Source: Candidatus Pacearchaeota archaeon (GTDB lineage: Archaea; Nanoarchaeota; Nanoarchaeia; Pacearchaeales; GW2011-AR1). Taken from it: 64,000 bases of DNA. Every line of letters starts with the position of its first letter. Positions within the stretch are counted from its first letter, which is position 1. The DNA is taken from assembly GCA_023228245.1 (NCBI GenBank), contig JALOBN010000005.1, positions 32,490-96,489 of the forward strand. Reading direction: 5' to 3'. A program made the translations under genes and the position numbers. Below, piece by piece: positions 14,038 through 21,591 of this stretch. Under the pieces are notes generated by a model that was not told the origin of the DNA, did no database searches, and saw only the letters and a program-made list of their open reading frames with translations.

Positions 14038-14520
14038 TTATGGACGTCTGCCTCTTCTTCCACCTTTCTTCTTTGGTCCTCCTCTTGGAAACCTTGTTGT
14101 ATCTAAAATATTCAAAATTTTAAATCCATCTCTTGTCAAACTTTTGATTATTGCGTGAGCTCCTGGTCCGAGTGCAGGACTTCCTGTCTTTGCTCTGATT
14201 CTAACATAAAGTGCTTTGATTCCAATGTCTTTCAAAACTTCAGAAATTCTTTTTGAAATAAAAATTGCGATAGTTGGATTTGCTTTTAATCTTCCGTGTT
14301 TAGTAACCATTCCACCAGTAACTTTTGCAATTGTTCCGCCAGACATATCTGTAACGTGCGCGATTGTGTTATTGAAAGAAGTGTAAACATTCAAAATTGC
14401 TTCAACTTCTTTTCCTTTTTTTTCTGTTCTTTTTTCATCTATTTCTTTTTCCGAAGATAATTCTACTTTTTCTCCGTCATTTTCTATTTTAATTTTTTCT
14501 GTTTCTTCTATTTTTTTCAT
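14038..14520 (-). CDS. rps11: 30S ribosomal protein uS11
   Basis: 160 aa. The conserved body starts at about residue 40 (ILNVYTSFNNTIAHVTDMSGGTIAKVTGGM) and ends with the basic PRGGPKKKGGRRGRRP. The first ~38 residues are a Glu/Lys-rich extension not typical of archaeal uS11 (usually about 130 aa). The start chosen gives a 4-nt overlap with uS4; a shorter start within the extension is possible only at non-ATG codons. Confidence 0.96.
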   Translation of the reverse strand: MKKIEETEKIKIENDGEKVELSSEKEIDEKRTEKKGKEVEAILNVYTSFNNTIAHVTDMSGGTIAKVTGGMVTKHGRLKANPTIAIFISKRISEVLKDIGIKALYVRIRAKTGSPALGPGAHAIIKSLTRDGFKILNILDTTRFPRGGPKKKGGRRGRRP

Positions 14521-15005
14521 TCTGCACTTTCCTCGATATTTTTCTTTTTAACTTTTACTTTTTGTTCTTTTAATGAAATCTTGCTTTCTAATTCTGTTGG
14601 AACAATATACGACGGTGAACTAACATTTTTCTCTCCAACGAAAACTTTTTTGTGTGTAATTAATTGTCTTGCTCCTTTTGGTGTGTGCGCAAATTTTTTG
14701 TCAACTAAAACTGTTTGAAGTCTTCTCTTCATGTAATCTCTTTTATCTAGAGAAAGTACATCACTGATTGTTGAAACTTTGAATCCAATTTTTTTTAATC
14801 TTGCGAAAAAAGCATTTTTATCTTCTTCACTTGCAGAAATTAATTTCTTTGCTTTTTCTCTAATTAATTTTATTTTAGCTTCTGCTTTCCAAATTTCTCT
14901 TTTATTTTTCAAACCAAATTCTTCTTTTATTTTAGCTTCCTCGTCGATTCTTGGTTTATCAAAGGGTCTCTTCGGCCTTGAATATGATTTGTGTTTTCGC
15001 ATCAT
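14517..15005 (-). CDS. rps4: 30S ribosomal protein uS4
   Basis: 162 aa. It has the basic N-terminus KSYSRPKRPFDKPRIDEEAKI and the S4 RNA-binding fold: YMKRRLQTVLVDKKFAHTPKGARQLITHKKVFVGEKNVSSPSYIV. The length is normal for archaea, and the C-terminal tail is Lys/Glu-rich. It overlaps uS13 and uS11 by 4 nt each. Confidence 0.97.
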   Translation of the reverse strand: MMRKHKSYSRPKRPFDKPRIDEEAKIKEEFGLKNKREIWKAEAKIKLIREKAKKLISASEEDKNAFFARLKKIGFKVSTISDVLSLDKRDYMKRRLQTVLVDKKFAHTPKGARQLITHKKVFVGEKNVSSPSYIVPTELESKISLKEQKVKVKKKNIEESAE

Positions 15006-15505
15006 TTTTTCTCACCTGGCTTTTCTTTCTTTTTAATTCCTACACTCTTCTTCTTATTTTTTCTGAAATGACTTCTTGTTCTCTGTCCTCTCATCGGCAA
15101 TCCAAGTGAATGTCTTTGTCCTCGGTAACTTTTAATTTTTTTCAATCTGCTAATATCAGAATCTTTCTGCAATTCTAAATCATTTCCTATTGATTGTTTA
15201 TCTTCTCCAGTTTCAAAATCTCTTCTTCTGTTTAAAATGAAAGAAGGCACGTCTGGATGTTTAGCAAAATCATTTATCTTATCAATTTCCTCTTTGCTTA
15301 AAGAACCAATTTTTCTGTTCTTGTCTAATTTCAATTTTTTGCACATTGCATTCGCGAATGCCCAAGAAATTCCTTTTATCTTTGTTAATCCGACGAAAAC
15401 CTTAAGTTTTCCCTCGATATCTTTAGATACAATTCTAACTAGCTTATCTTCATTTTTCTGTTCGTTCGTTTTCGGTCTTTCTGATTTTTGTTTTTCTTCT
15501 GCCAT
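15002..15505 (-). CDS. rps13: 30S ribosomal protein uS13
   Basis: 167 aa. LVRIVSKDIEGKLKVFVGLTKIKGISWAFANAMCKKLKL gives the helix-hairpin region. SYRGQRHSLGLPMRGQRTRSHFRKNKKKSVGI is the diagnostic C-terminal RNA-binding segment. It follows the DUF655 gene by 1 nt, so this alpha-type block is joined directly to the eL21-rpoF-DUF655 block upstream. Confidence 0.97.
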   Translation of the reverse strand: MAEEKQKSERPKTNEQKNEDKLVRIVSKDIEGKLKVFVGLTKIKGISWAFANAMCKKLKLDKNRKIGSLSKEEIDKINDFAKHPDVPSFILNRRRDFETGEDKQSIGNDLELQKDSDISRLKKIKSYRGQRHSLGLPMRGQRTRSHFRKNKKKSVGIKKKEKPGEKK

Positions 15506-15506
15506 T

Positions 15507-16049
15507 TTATTTTACAAATAAGTTGTATCTCTCAAGGTTTACTAATTCAGTTAATATTCTTTTCTGTACTGCTTTTTCTGGGTCTGGAAGATTCTGAATT
15601 CGCTTTTTCATATCTTCGAATGATTCAAATTCTTTTTCTTTTCTTTGTTTTAATATTTCTTGCATATGTCTTTTTCCAAATCCTGGAAGTAACTCCACTT
15701 GGTGAAGTCGTTTATTTATTGCTTCTGATTTATTGAAAAACTCGACGAATTCTTTTTCTCGTTCCTTTACTATTTTTTCAATAAGTTCCTGCAGCTGATT
15801 CTTCGCAGATTCTGTTATTTTTTCTCGCTGCAATCTACCAAGAATATAATATATCTTGTCTCGCTTTCCTTCGCCGATATAAACTTCTTCGCCAGTCTCA
15901 AGAGAAACTCCGCGCCTTGGAACAAGTTCAAGCAATATTAAACTTTTTTTACCGATAGCTTGGGCTATTGGCATCATTTTTTTCTCCAAGGGATATCCAT
16001 TCGGTAGATAATCTAATATAATCGCAGTTTCTTCTTTTTCCATTTTCAT
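15507..16049 (-). CDS. DUF655 archaeal protein with helix-hairpin-helix
   Basis: 180 aa. Archaeal DUF655 family: AIILDYLPNGYPLEKKMMPIAQAIGKKSLILLELVPRRG (OB-like N-terminal part) with a C-terminal (HhH)2 segment LHQVELLPGFGKRHMQEILKQRKEKEFESFEDMKKRI. The latter suggests non-specific nucleic-acid binding. Its place between rpoF and ribosomal genes is conserved in many archaea, implying a translation/transcription role, but the function is unproven. It overlaps rpoF by 1 nt. Confidence 0.9.
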   Translation of the reverse strand: MKMEKEETAIILDYLPNGYPLEKKMMPIAQAIGKKSLILLELVPRRGVSLETGEEVYIGEGKRDKIYYILGRLQREKITESAKNQLQELIEKIVKEREKEFVEFFNKSEAINKRLHQVELLPGFGKRHMQEILKQRKEKEFESFEDMKKRIQNLPDPEKAVQKRILTELVNLERYNLFVK

Positions 16050-16354
16050 TATTTGAATTGTTTAATTGTGTCAAGTATTTTTTTTGTTTCATCTTCGTCT
16101 AAACTTACATCAACAAAAATTTTATTTAATTCTTCTGCAGTTTCAGGCAGAACATCAATAATCTTTGCAACGTAATCGGCTTTTATTTTTATGAGTTTCA
16201 ATTCGTTCAAAGATTGTTTCAAATTCTTTGCATCTCTTGGTTTCAGTTTGTTGAATTTTTTTATGAATCCAATTATTTCTAATTCGTCTTCATTTTCTTT
16301 TTCTACAAGTTCGACAACTTCTGCCATACTTAGTGGTTCACTATTTCTTATCAT
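16049..16354 (-). CDS. rpoF: RNA polymerase subunit F (Rpb4-like)
   Basis: 101 aa. EPLSMAEVVELVEKENEDELEI, NKLKPRDAKNLKQSLNELK and the C-terminal HRDC-like helices (IKADYVAKIIDVLPETAEELNKIFVDVSLDEDETKKIL) match archaeal RpoF. It pairs with subunit E as the polymerase stalk; rpoE is not in this window. It overlaps eL21 by 4 nt. Confidence 0.92.
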   Translation of the reverse strand: MIRNSEPLSMAEVVELVEKENEDELEIIGFIKKFNKLKPRDAKNLKQSLNELKLIKIKADYVAKIIDVLPETAEELNKIFVDVSLDEDETKKILDTIKQFK

Positions 16355-16617
16355 TTTTCTTTAATCTGTTTTATTTTTTTTAAATGTATTGGAGCAACCA
16401 AAATCTCTTTTGGTTTTCGTCCTTCCTTAACTTTGATTATGTAAGCTCTTCCTTTTTTTCCGACGACGATACCAGTACTTCCTTGAAGTCGTTTATTGAA
16501 ATTTACAGGAATAGATTTCTCTCGAGAAAATGCAACAAAATCTCCTTCTTTGAATTTTTGGAAGAATCTACTAAGTTGTATTTTTCCCCGAGTTCTTACT
16601 GGTTTTTTATTTGCCAT
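16351..16617 (-). CDS. rpl21e: 50S ribosomal protein eL21
   Basis: 88 aa, compact. KIQLSRFFQKFKEGDFVAFSREKSIPVNFNKRLQGSTGIVVGKKGRAYIIKV is the eL21 SH3-like barrel. It is the first gene of a minus-strand operon of six more genes down to rpoD, separated from the next upstream gene by only 53 nt of A/T-rich DNA that probably holds the promoter. Confidence 0.95.
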   Translation of the reverse strand: MANKKPVRTRGKIQLSRFFQKFKEGDFVAFSREKSIPVNFNKRLQGSTGIVVGKKGRAYIIKVKEGRKPKEILVAPIHLKKIKQIKEK

Positions 16618-16670
16618 AGAATACCAAAAATTATTTCATTTAAAAAACTATCTTTTATTTGAAAAATTAA

Positions 16671-16889
16671 TTAAGCTGCTCTTGTGCCGACAACATCTTT
16701 CCATTTGAGATTTTTTTCCTGCTCTTGTTCTTTATACAAAGCAAGGTCCCCGTTATCTCTCGCATTATCTGTTGTTTTTCTTATTGCCGCCCACATTTTT
16801 TGTCCCCAGACTTGAACTCCGCATCTGTCACAAATTTCCATAGAACGGTTGTCAGAAATATCCGCACCGCAATAAACACATTTTGTCAT
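16671..16889 (-). CDS. Small zinc-ribbon protein
   Basis: 72 aa. CVYCGADISDNRSMEICDRCG gives two CxxC knuckles (C4, C7, C20, C23), followed by a helical C-terminus with conserved-looking VWGQKMWAAIRKTTDNARDNGDL. This is a common archaeal small zinc-ribbon type; no function assigned. A purine-rich AAGGTGGT lies about 4 nt before the ATG as a ribosome binding site. The gene is upstream of the eL21 operon on the same strand. Confidence 0.82.
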   Translation of the reverse strand: MTKCVYCGADISDNRSMEICDRCGVQVWGQKMWAAIRKTTDNARDNGDLALYKEQEQEKNLKWKDVVGTRAA

Positions 16890-16982
16890 TTTACCACCTT
16901 CGTGATTTTGAAAGATGAAATTAGTTTTTAAAGATTTTTATTCTTTGATATTTACATTTCACTTTTTTCATCTTCGCAAAGT

Positions 16983-16991
16983 TTTATAAAT
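16983..16991 (+). promoter_or_regulatory. TATA box of rpoN
   Basis: TTTATAAAT lies 21-29 nt before ATG 17012. Confidence 0.6.
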
Positions 16992-17011
16992 CCTAAATTA
17001 GGGATAATAAT

Positions 17012-17209
17012 ATGATAATTCCTGTTAGATGTTTTTCATGTGGAAAACCTATCGGACACCTCTGGGAAGATTTCAAAAAAAGAATTTCCGAGGGAGAAAA
17101 CCCAAAAAAAGTTTTGGATGAACTTGGATTAGAAAGAGCTTGTTGCAGAGCAATGTTTTTGGGACAAACAGATTTAATTGAGCTCGTCGGAAAATTCAAA
17201 AAAAGTTAA
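17012..17209 (+). CDS. rpoN: RNA polymerase subunit N (Rpb10-like)
   Basis: 65 aa. MIIPVRCFSCGKPIGHLW gives the atypical CxxC zinc motif, and LGLERACCRAMFLGQTDLIE gives the CC pair. Together they form the single zinc site of Rpb10. It binds subunits D and L in the assembly platform. In many archaea it sits next to uS9; here it is 5 kb away in its own transcription unit on the opposite strand. Confidence 0.96.
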   Translation: MIIPVRCFSCGKPIGHLWEDFKKRISEGENPKKVLDELGLERACCRAMFLGQTDLIELVGKFKKS

Positions 17210-17226
17210 TATTTTCTAATTAATTT

Positions 17227-17445
17227 TTAATTATTTAAAATTCCTAAAAGGGAAATTGTAAGAATTATTAAATACATAATTAATCCATAAATACAAACGG
17301 GGATCCCCAAAATTTTTGTTTCCCCGCAATTTCTATTTTTTAAAGAACAACTTTTACTGAATAATGTTCGATAAGATAAAAATCCAGAGAATAAAACTCC
17401 ACAAATAGAAATAATAAAAATCGTCCAAAAATAATTATTCACCAT
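17227..17445 (-). CDS. Half-length VKOR-like membrane protein
   Basis: 72 aa with two transmembrane segments (FWTIFIISICGVLFSGFLSY and GLIMYLIILTISLLGIL). Between them is SCSLKNRNCGETKILGIPVCIYGLIMY. The C...C pair and the G-x-P-x-x-x-Y-G motif match the loop-plus-quinone-site half of vitamin K epoxide reductase (VKOR) family proteins. The second half with the membrane CxxC is missing, although a single Cys is at IPVC. It may act as a dimer or with another thiol protein in extracytoplasmic disulfide formation. Assignment is moderate. Confidence 0.65.
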   Translation of the reverse strand: MVNNYFWTIFIISICGVLFSGFLSYRTLFSKSCSLKNRNCGETKILGIPVCIYGLIMYLIILTISLLGILNN

Positions 17446-17467
17446 TAATTATTTTAGTTTTTGTTGT

Positions 17468-17737
17468 TTAAATATTTTCTTTTATTTTCTGACGAGAAAT
17501 TTTTTTGCAATGTAAACATTCGACGCTCTTTATTTTATTTTTTATTCTAATTTTTTCTTTTCCTGAATAAGGGTTCAGGCAATATTTACAAAATAATTTT
17601 CTATTTTCTTTCAACGAAATATTTTGTCCCATGGCTAATTTTTTTATTTCCTTAATTTCCTTTTGGGATTTGTTTTTTATTTCAGAAAAAAAGTTTTTTA
17701 CTTCTTGAACTAATTCTGTCTTAGAAAGTTTTTTCAT
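17468..17737 (-). CDS. rnp4: RNase P protein component 4 (Rpp21/Rpr2)
   Basis: 89 aa. A protein cofactor of archaeal RNase P. The helical N-terminus KEIKEIKKLAMGQNISLKENRK is followed by the zinc ribbon FCKYCLNPYSGKEKIRIKNKIKSVECLHCKKISRQ (CxxC and CxxC). The family layout is clear though the protein is short. Neighbouring tRNA and 5S genes are substrates or RNA relatives, though no operon link is seen. Confidence 0.85.
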   Translation of the reverse strand: MKKLSKTELVQEVKNFFSEIKNKSQKEIKEIKKLAMGQNISLKENRKLFCKYCLNPYSGKEKIRIKNKIKSVECLHCKKISRQKIKENI

Positions 17738-17787
17738 AATTTTATTAGTAAATAAATCTTTAAATAATCCTCGATATTTTAAGAATT

Positions 17788-17976
17788 ATGTCTTCGAAAG
17801 CATTTGAAAAAAATATTGAAGCAAAAGTAGGTATGCCTATTGAAGAAATAATGGCTCAACCATTTGATGAAACTCGAGTGTACCAAGAGAAAAGATATGC
17901 TGATTTTACCGGTAGGATTCTTCCACAGAAAAAAGGAAAAGTGCTTATGACCGACGGAAGATACGTCCAAATATAA
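17788..17976 (+). CDS. Small conserved-looking hypothetical protein
   Basis: 62 aa, no recognised family. MSSKAFEKNIEAKVGMPIEEIMAQPFDETRVYQEKRYADF is charged and soluble, ending in a beta-like LPQKKGKVLMTDGRYVQI. CTTTAAATAAT lies about 25 nt upstream of the ATG and supports expression. It runs convergently toward the 5S rRNA gene. Confidence 0.6.
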   Translation: MSSKAFEKNIEAKVGMPIEEIMAQPFDETRVYQEKRYADFTGRILPQKKGKVLMTDGRYVQI

Positions 17977-18006
17977 GCAGTTCAAATTAATTTTTTAAAA
18001 ATCAAA

Positions 18007-18120
18007 GAAGACAGCTTGATTGTTTGGCACCTTGTGGGGCACTAGCGCAGTCAACGTGAGAAGCTTAACTTCTGTGTTCGGAAAGGGAACAGGTGTTTCC
18101 AACTCACTATGGCCGTCTTC
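18007..18120 (-). rRNA. rrf: 5S ribosomal RNA
   Basis: 114 nt on the minus strand. The terminal helix GAAGACGGC/GCTGTCTTC closes the molecule. Loop sequences CACCTGTTCCCTTTCCGAACACAGAAGTTAAGC are typical of archaeal 5S helices II-III. It stands alone, without 16S or 23S in the window. Its promoter (TTTATAAA-type boxes, 18139-18160) is shared in a 62-bp gap with the divergent tRNA-Leu gene. A T-run (17989-18002) follows its 3' end. Confidence 0.95.
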
Positions 18121-18182
18121 AAAAGTTCAAGAAAATACTCATTTATAAAACTTTTTATACACTGATTTTATTCTATTTGCAT

Positions 18183-18335
18183 GCGGGATTGCCGGAGTGG
18201 TCAAACGGGGCAGCCTTAGGCGACGATGTTCGCGAGAAGAAATCGGAGTTTACTCCTTTCTTCAAATAATGCGAGCGGGCGTCGGAGAAAGCTGTCGGCT
18301 TAGTGCCTACAAAGGTTCGAATCCTTTATCCCGCA
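18183..18335 (+). tRNA. tRNA-Leu(UAG) with 69-nt intron
   Basis: The mature 84-nt class II tRNA is split at the canonical 37/38 position. Exon 1 is 18183-18220 (loop CTTAGG, anticodon UAG), the intron is 18221-18289, and exon 2 starts at A 18290 with GCTGT pairing GCAGC. CGACG and CGTCG at the intron ends can form the central helix of a bulge-helix-bulge. Acceptor, D and T arms are identical to the tRNA-Leu at 13161-13244. TATA-like CTTTTTATAC lies about 25 nt upstream. Confidence 0.93.
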
Positions 18336-18397
18336 TAAAATTATTCAACTAAAAAATTTCAACATCTTTTTAATATAAAAATTCATAAAATTATTAT

Positions 18398-18473
18398 GCG
18401 TCCGTAGCTCAGTCTGGATTAGAGCATCTCCGTCCTAAGGAGGGGGTCGCACGTTCAAATCGTGTCGGACGCG
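18398..18473 (+). tRNA. tRNA-Arg(CCU)
   Basis: 76 nt. Acceptor GCGTCCG/CGGACGC, anticodon stem TCTCC/GGAGG with loop GTCCTAA (anticodon CCU), T-arm CGCACGTTCAAATCGTG, discriminator G. No intron. It is encoded 62 nt after tRNA-Leu(UAG). Confidence 0.95.
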
Positions 18474-18956
18474 TTAACTTACAAGCATCAGAATTAATAA
18501 TGTATTAAACAAAATAATTAATTCATTCGTGATAAAATATCTCGCTGGAATTTCATAATCATTCTTTAACTTAAATAACAAATAAACTATCATTATTGAC
18601 TGCATTAATATTACATGAAAATAAATAAAAATATTCTCGAAAAAATAAACTGCCATATCCTTAATGTAAGGGGTTAGCAGTGAACCGATAATCAGTGTTA
18701 ATAAAAAACCAATAAAAAAATCTTCTTTATTATTTTCTTTCTTACTGAATTTTTTAATGAAAATCGAGAATAATCCTTTTTGAAATAAACTAGAAAATGC
18801 GAAACTTAAACTTAAACCAACAAACCAAGCAGAAGGTGATTGAATATAGTTGAAAACAATTTCAAAAAGATTAAACCAATAAACTTCTATAAAAGTAATA
18901 AGTCCCATTACAAAGAGAATTATTCCTTCAATTAAAACAAAATTCCTCTTTTTCAT
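18474..18956 (-). CDS. Hypothetical multi-pass membrane protein
   Basis: 160 aa with about four hydrophobic helices (FVLIEGIILFVMGLITFIEV; SAWFVGLSLSFAFSSLF; FFIGFLLTLIIGSLLTPYI; FHVILMQSIMIVYLLF; LIILFNTLLILMLVS). No known motif or catalytic residues are seen, so no function is assigned. The stop codon is directly adjacent to the 3' end of tRNA-Arg on the other strand, an unusually tight convergent arrangement. Confidence 0.7.
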   Translation of the reverse strand: MKKRNFVLIEGIILFVMGLITFIEVYWFNLFEIVFNYIQSPSAWFVGLSLSFAFSSLFQKGLFSIFIKKFSKKENNKEDFFIGFLLTLIIGSLLTPYIKDMAVYFFENIFIYFHVILMQSIMIVYLLFKLKNDYEIPARYFITNELIILFNTLLILMLVS

Positions 18957-19033
18957 TTTATTTACAATTTCTTTCTATTAATAAATTTTTAGAACAGAAA
19001 CCTTTAAAACTAATTTTGACGCTATTTTATCGT

Positions 19034-19104
19034 GCGTGGGTGGTCTAACGGTATGACGTTTGCCTTCCAAGCAAACTGCCCGGGTCCGACTCCCGGCCCG
19101 CGCA
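19034..19104 (+). tRNA. tRNA-Gly(UCC)
   Basis: 71 nt. Acceptor GCGTGGG/CCCGCGC with one G-U pair, anticodon stem TTTGC/GCAAA with loop CTTCCAA (anticodon UCC), T-arm CCGGGTCCGACTCCCGG, discriminator A. The secF start codon follows 9 nt later, so the two may share a transcript. Confidence 0.95.
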
Positions 19105-19113
19105 TATAAAAAA

Positions 19114-20022
19114 ATGAAAGAAAATTTCAAAAAAAAATTAATTCAGTTTCACGACAAGAATTACAAAAAATTATTAATTCTCCCCCTATTCTTAATCCTA
19201 TTCTGTTTTGGTTATTTATTCTTTTTTTACTCTCAAACAAATGGGTTTTTCTACAAAGATATTTCATTGCAAGGCGGAACTTCTATTACAATCAACGGAG
19301 AAATAAACGTTGAAGATTTGCAGAGTGCAGTTTCTGGAAAATTAGAAAATGTCAACATTAGAGAAGTTTCAGATTTAATGACGCAAAAACCCCTCGCTGT
19401 AATCATTGAAACAACTACAGAAAAAGAAAAAGCAAAACAAATACTCGAAGATTATCTTAATTACACTTTAATCGACGGAGAAAATTCAAGTTTTGAATTC
19501 ACAGGTTCAACACTCAGTGAAAATTTTTATCAGCAACTTTTAATCGCATTATTAATCGCGTTTTTCCTAATGGCTATCGTCGTATTCATCCAGTTTAAAT
19601 CAATTGTTCCTTCTCTTGCAGTTATCTTCTCAGCATTTGCAGATATTCTTATGTCATTAGTATTATTAGATATTTTAGAAATTAGAATTTCTTCTGCAGG
19701 AATAGTCGCTCTTGTAATGTTGATAGGTTATTCTGTTGACACAGATATTTTACTAACGAATAAAGTTCTTAATCGAACAGGGGACTCATTGAACAAAAGA
19801 ATATTCAGTTCTTTCGGCACCGGAATAACAATGACGCTGACTTCTTTCTTTGCAGTAATTATAGCAGATTTAATTGTTGGACAATTCTCTTCAATTCTTC
19901 ATCAGATTTTTTTAATTATGGCAATAGGACTCTCTTTTGATATAATCAACACATGGCTTACAAATGTTTCAATAATTAAATGGTATGCTTTAAGCAAACA
20001 AAAAAAGAAAAATGAAAATTAA
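19114..20022 (+). CDS. secF: Protein-export membrane protein SecF
   Basis: 302 aa. SecDF assists Sec-dependent translocation. TM1 (LLILPLFLILFCFGYLFFFY) is followed by the family motif SLQGGTSITI, a small extracytoplasmic domain, and TMs 2-6 including VFIQFKSIVPSLAVIFSAFADILMSL and MLIGYSVDTDILLTNKVL. The open frame extends upstream into the tRNA-Gly gene. The first ATG after the tRNA (MKENFKKKL, 19114) is the credible start. It overlaps secD by 11 nt. Confidence 0.93.
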   Translation: MKENFKKKLIQFHDKNYKKLLILPLFLILFCFGYLFFFYSQTNGFFYKDISLQGGTSITINGEINVEDLQSAVSGKLENVNIREVSDLMTQKPLAVIIETTTEKEKAKQILEDYLNYTLIDGENSSFEFTGSTLSENFYQQLLIALLIAFFLMAIVVFIQFKSIVPSLAVIFSAFADILMSLVLLDILEIRISSAGIVALVMLIGYSVDTDILLTNKVLNRTGDSLNKRIFSSFGTGITMTLTSFFAVIIADLIVGQFSSILHQIFLIMAIGLSFDIINTWLTNVSIIKWYALSKQKKKNEN

Positions 20023-21550
20023 ACTTACTTGGAAAATTTGGTTGTGGTTAATAGTTTTATTATTTGCATTAATTTCTATTTTTGTCTCATCGAATGGAAT
20101 AACTTTTTTACAAAAAGGAGTATTAATTAATAGTGTTGAATCAAATTCAACAGCATTCAATGAAGGATTAAGACAAGAACAAATTATTACTGCAATCGAC
20201 GGGCAAAAAATAGAAAGTGTGGAAGATTATACAAATATAATTCAGGAAAAATTTTCTGGAGAAAAAATTAAATTAACGATAACCACAACAGATTTAGAAG
20301 TTGTTTTATATTCAAATGAATCGCCGCAAATTACTGTTTCAGAAATTCCTAAAACAAATATTCAAACAGGATTAGATTTAAGTGGAGGTTCGCGTGCTTT
20401 AATTCAAACAGAAAATCACACACTGACAAAAGAGGAAGCAAATCTTTTAGTCGATACGATTAGCAATCGATTTAATACTTACGGAATTTCAGATATGACA
20501 ATCCGAATTGTTCAGGACTTGCAGGGAAATTATTTTGTTTCGATTGAAATTGCTGGAGCCACGCCAAAAGATATGGAAAGTTTAATTTCACAGCAAGGAA
20601 AATTCGAGGGGAAAATTGGAAACGAAACTATTTTCACTGGCGGAAATCAGGATATTCCTTCTGTTTGTCAAAATGCAGAATGTTCTCGTTTTTACGAATG
20701 TCAACCTTCTTCTGAAGGTTATTACTGTCCATTTGAATTTACTGTTTATTTAAGTGAAGAAGCATCAGAACGTCAGGCAAATATTACTAAAACCCTTTCT
20801 ATTATTACTTCTTCTCAAGGTGAAAAAGTTCTATCTAGTAATTTAGATTTATATATAGATGAAATCCTGATGGATTCTTTAGAGATAAGTTCGGGTTTAC
20901 AAGGTTTAGTAACTACTCAAGTTTCAATTTCTGGTTCAGGAACAGGTACCACTGAAGAAGATGCATACAATGATGCAGTAAGCGAAATGAAAAATTTAAA
21001 GACAATTTTGCAAACAGGAAGTCTTCCTTTCAAATTGCAAATTGTAAAACTGGACACAATTTCTCCGACGCTGGGACAAAGTTTCATAAAATATATTTTC
21101 ATTGCTGGTTTCGCAGCTCTGCTTGCAGTTGCAATAATTATTTTCATAAGATATCATGGATTAAAATCTTCACTTGCTCCGTTAATAATTTGCACATCTG
21201 AAATAATTATCACTCTGGGAGTTGCTGCATTCATTCAGTGGGATTTAGATTTAGCAAGTATCGCCGGGATATTAGCTGCAATAGGAACTGGTGTCGACGA
21301 TCAAATTGTAGTATTAGACGAAGCAAAAAATAAAGAAGGTTCTTTAGGAATGAAAGAAAAAATAAAGCGAGCATTCACAATAATTTTAGGGGCATACTTC
21401 ACATCAGTTGCTTCACTGCTTCCTATGTGGTGGGCTGGAGCAGGATTGCTTAAAGGATTCGTTATGACAACCTTAATTGGAATAACTCTCGGAGTTTTAA
21501 TAACGCGACCTGCATTCGCAGACATTATCAAAATTACCGAGAAGGATTAG
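20012..21550 (+). CDS. secD: Protein-export membrane protein SecD with N-terminal PDZ-like insert
   Basis: 512 aa. TM1 is at about 7-27. Next comes a PDZ-like segment (about 30-100: VLINSVESNSTAFNEGL..QIITAIDGQKIESVEDY), then the SecD signature LDLSGGSRALIQT, the P1 domain with four Cys (SVCQNAEC..YECQ..YYCP), and TMs 2-6 with IAGILAAIGTGVDDQIVVLDEAK. The PDZ-like part between TM1 and the SecD motif is not in textbook SecD and may bind substrate or partner C-termini. It ends in TAG, followed two codons later by another in-frame TAG. Confidence 0.93.
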   Translation: MKIKLTWKIWLWLIVLLFALISIFVSSNGITFLQKGVLINSVESNSTAFNEGLRQEQIITAIDGQKIESVEDYTNIIQEKFSGEKIKLTITTTDLEVVLYSNESPQITVSEIPKTNIQTGLDLSGGSRALIQTENHTLTKEEANLLVDTISNRFNTYGISDMTIRIVQDLQGNYFVSIEIAGATPKDMESLISQQGKFEGKIGNETIFTGGNQDIPSVCQNAECSRFYECQPSSEGYYCPFEFTVYLSEEASERQANITKTLSIITSSQGEKVLSSNLDLYIDEILMDSLEISSGLQGLVTTQVSISGSGTGTTEEDAYNDAVSEMKNLKTILQTGSLPFKLQIVKLDTISPTLGQSFIKYIFIAGFAALLAVAIIIFIRYHGLKSSLAPLIICTSEIIITLGVAAFIQWDLDLASIAGILAAIGTGVDDQIVVLDEAKNKEGSLGMKEKIKRAFTIILGAYFTSVASLLPMWWAGAGLLKGFVMTTLIGITLGVLITRPAFADIIKITEKD

Positions 21551-21591
21551 TCATAGATTAAATATAAAAAGAAATTTTCTTTTTTTCTTTT

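Noticed and set aside
19060..19113. Longer SecF starting at 19060
   Set aside because: The extra 18 codons are inside the tRNA-Gly gene. The ATG at 19114 is the first after the tRNA.
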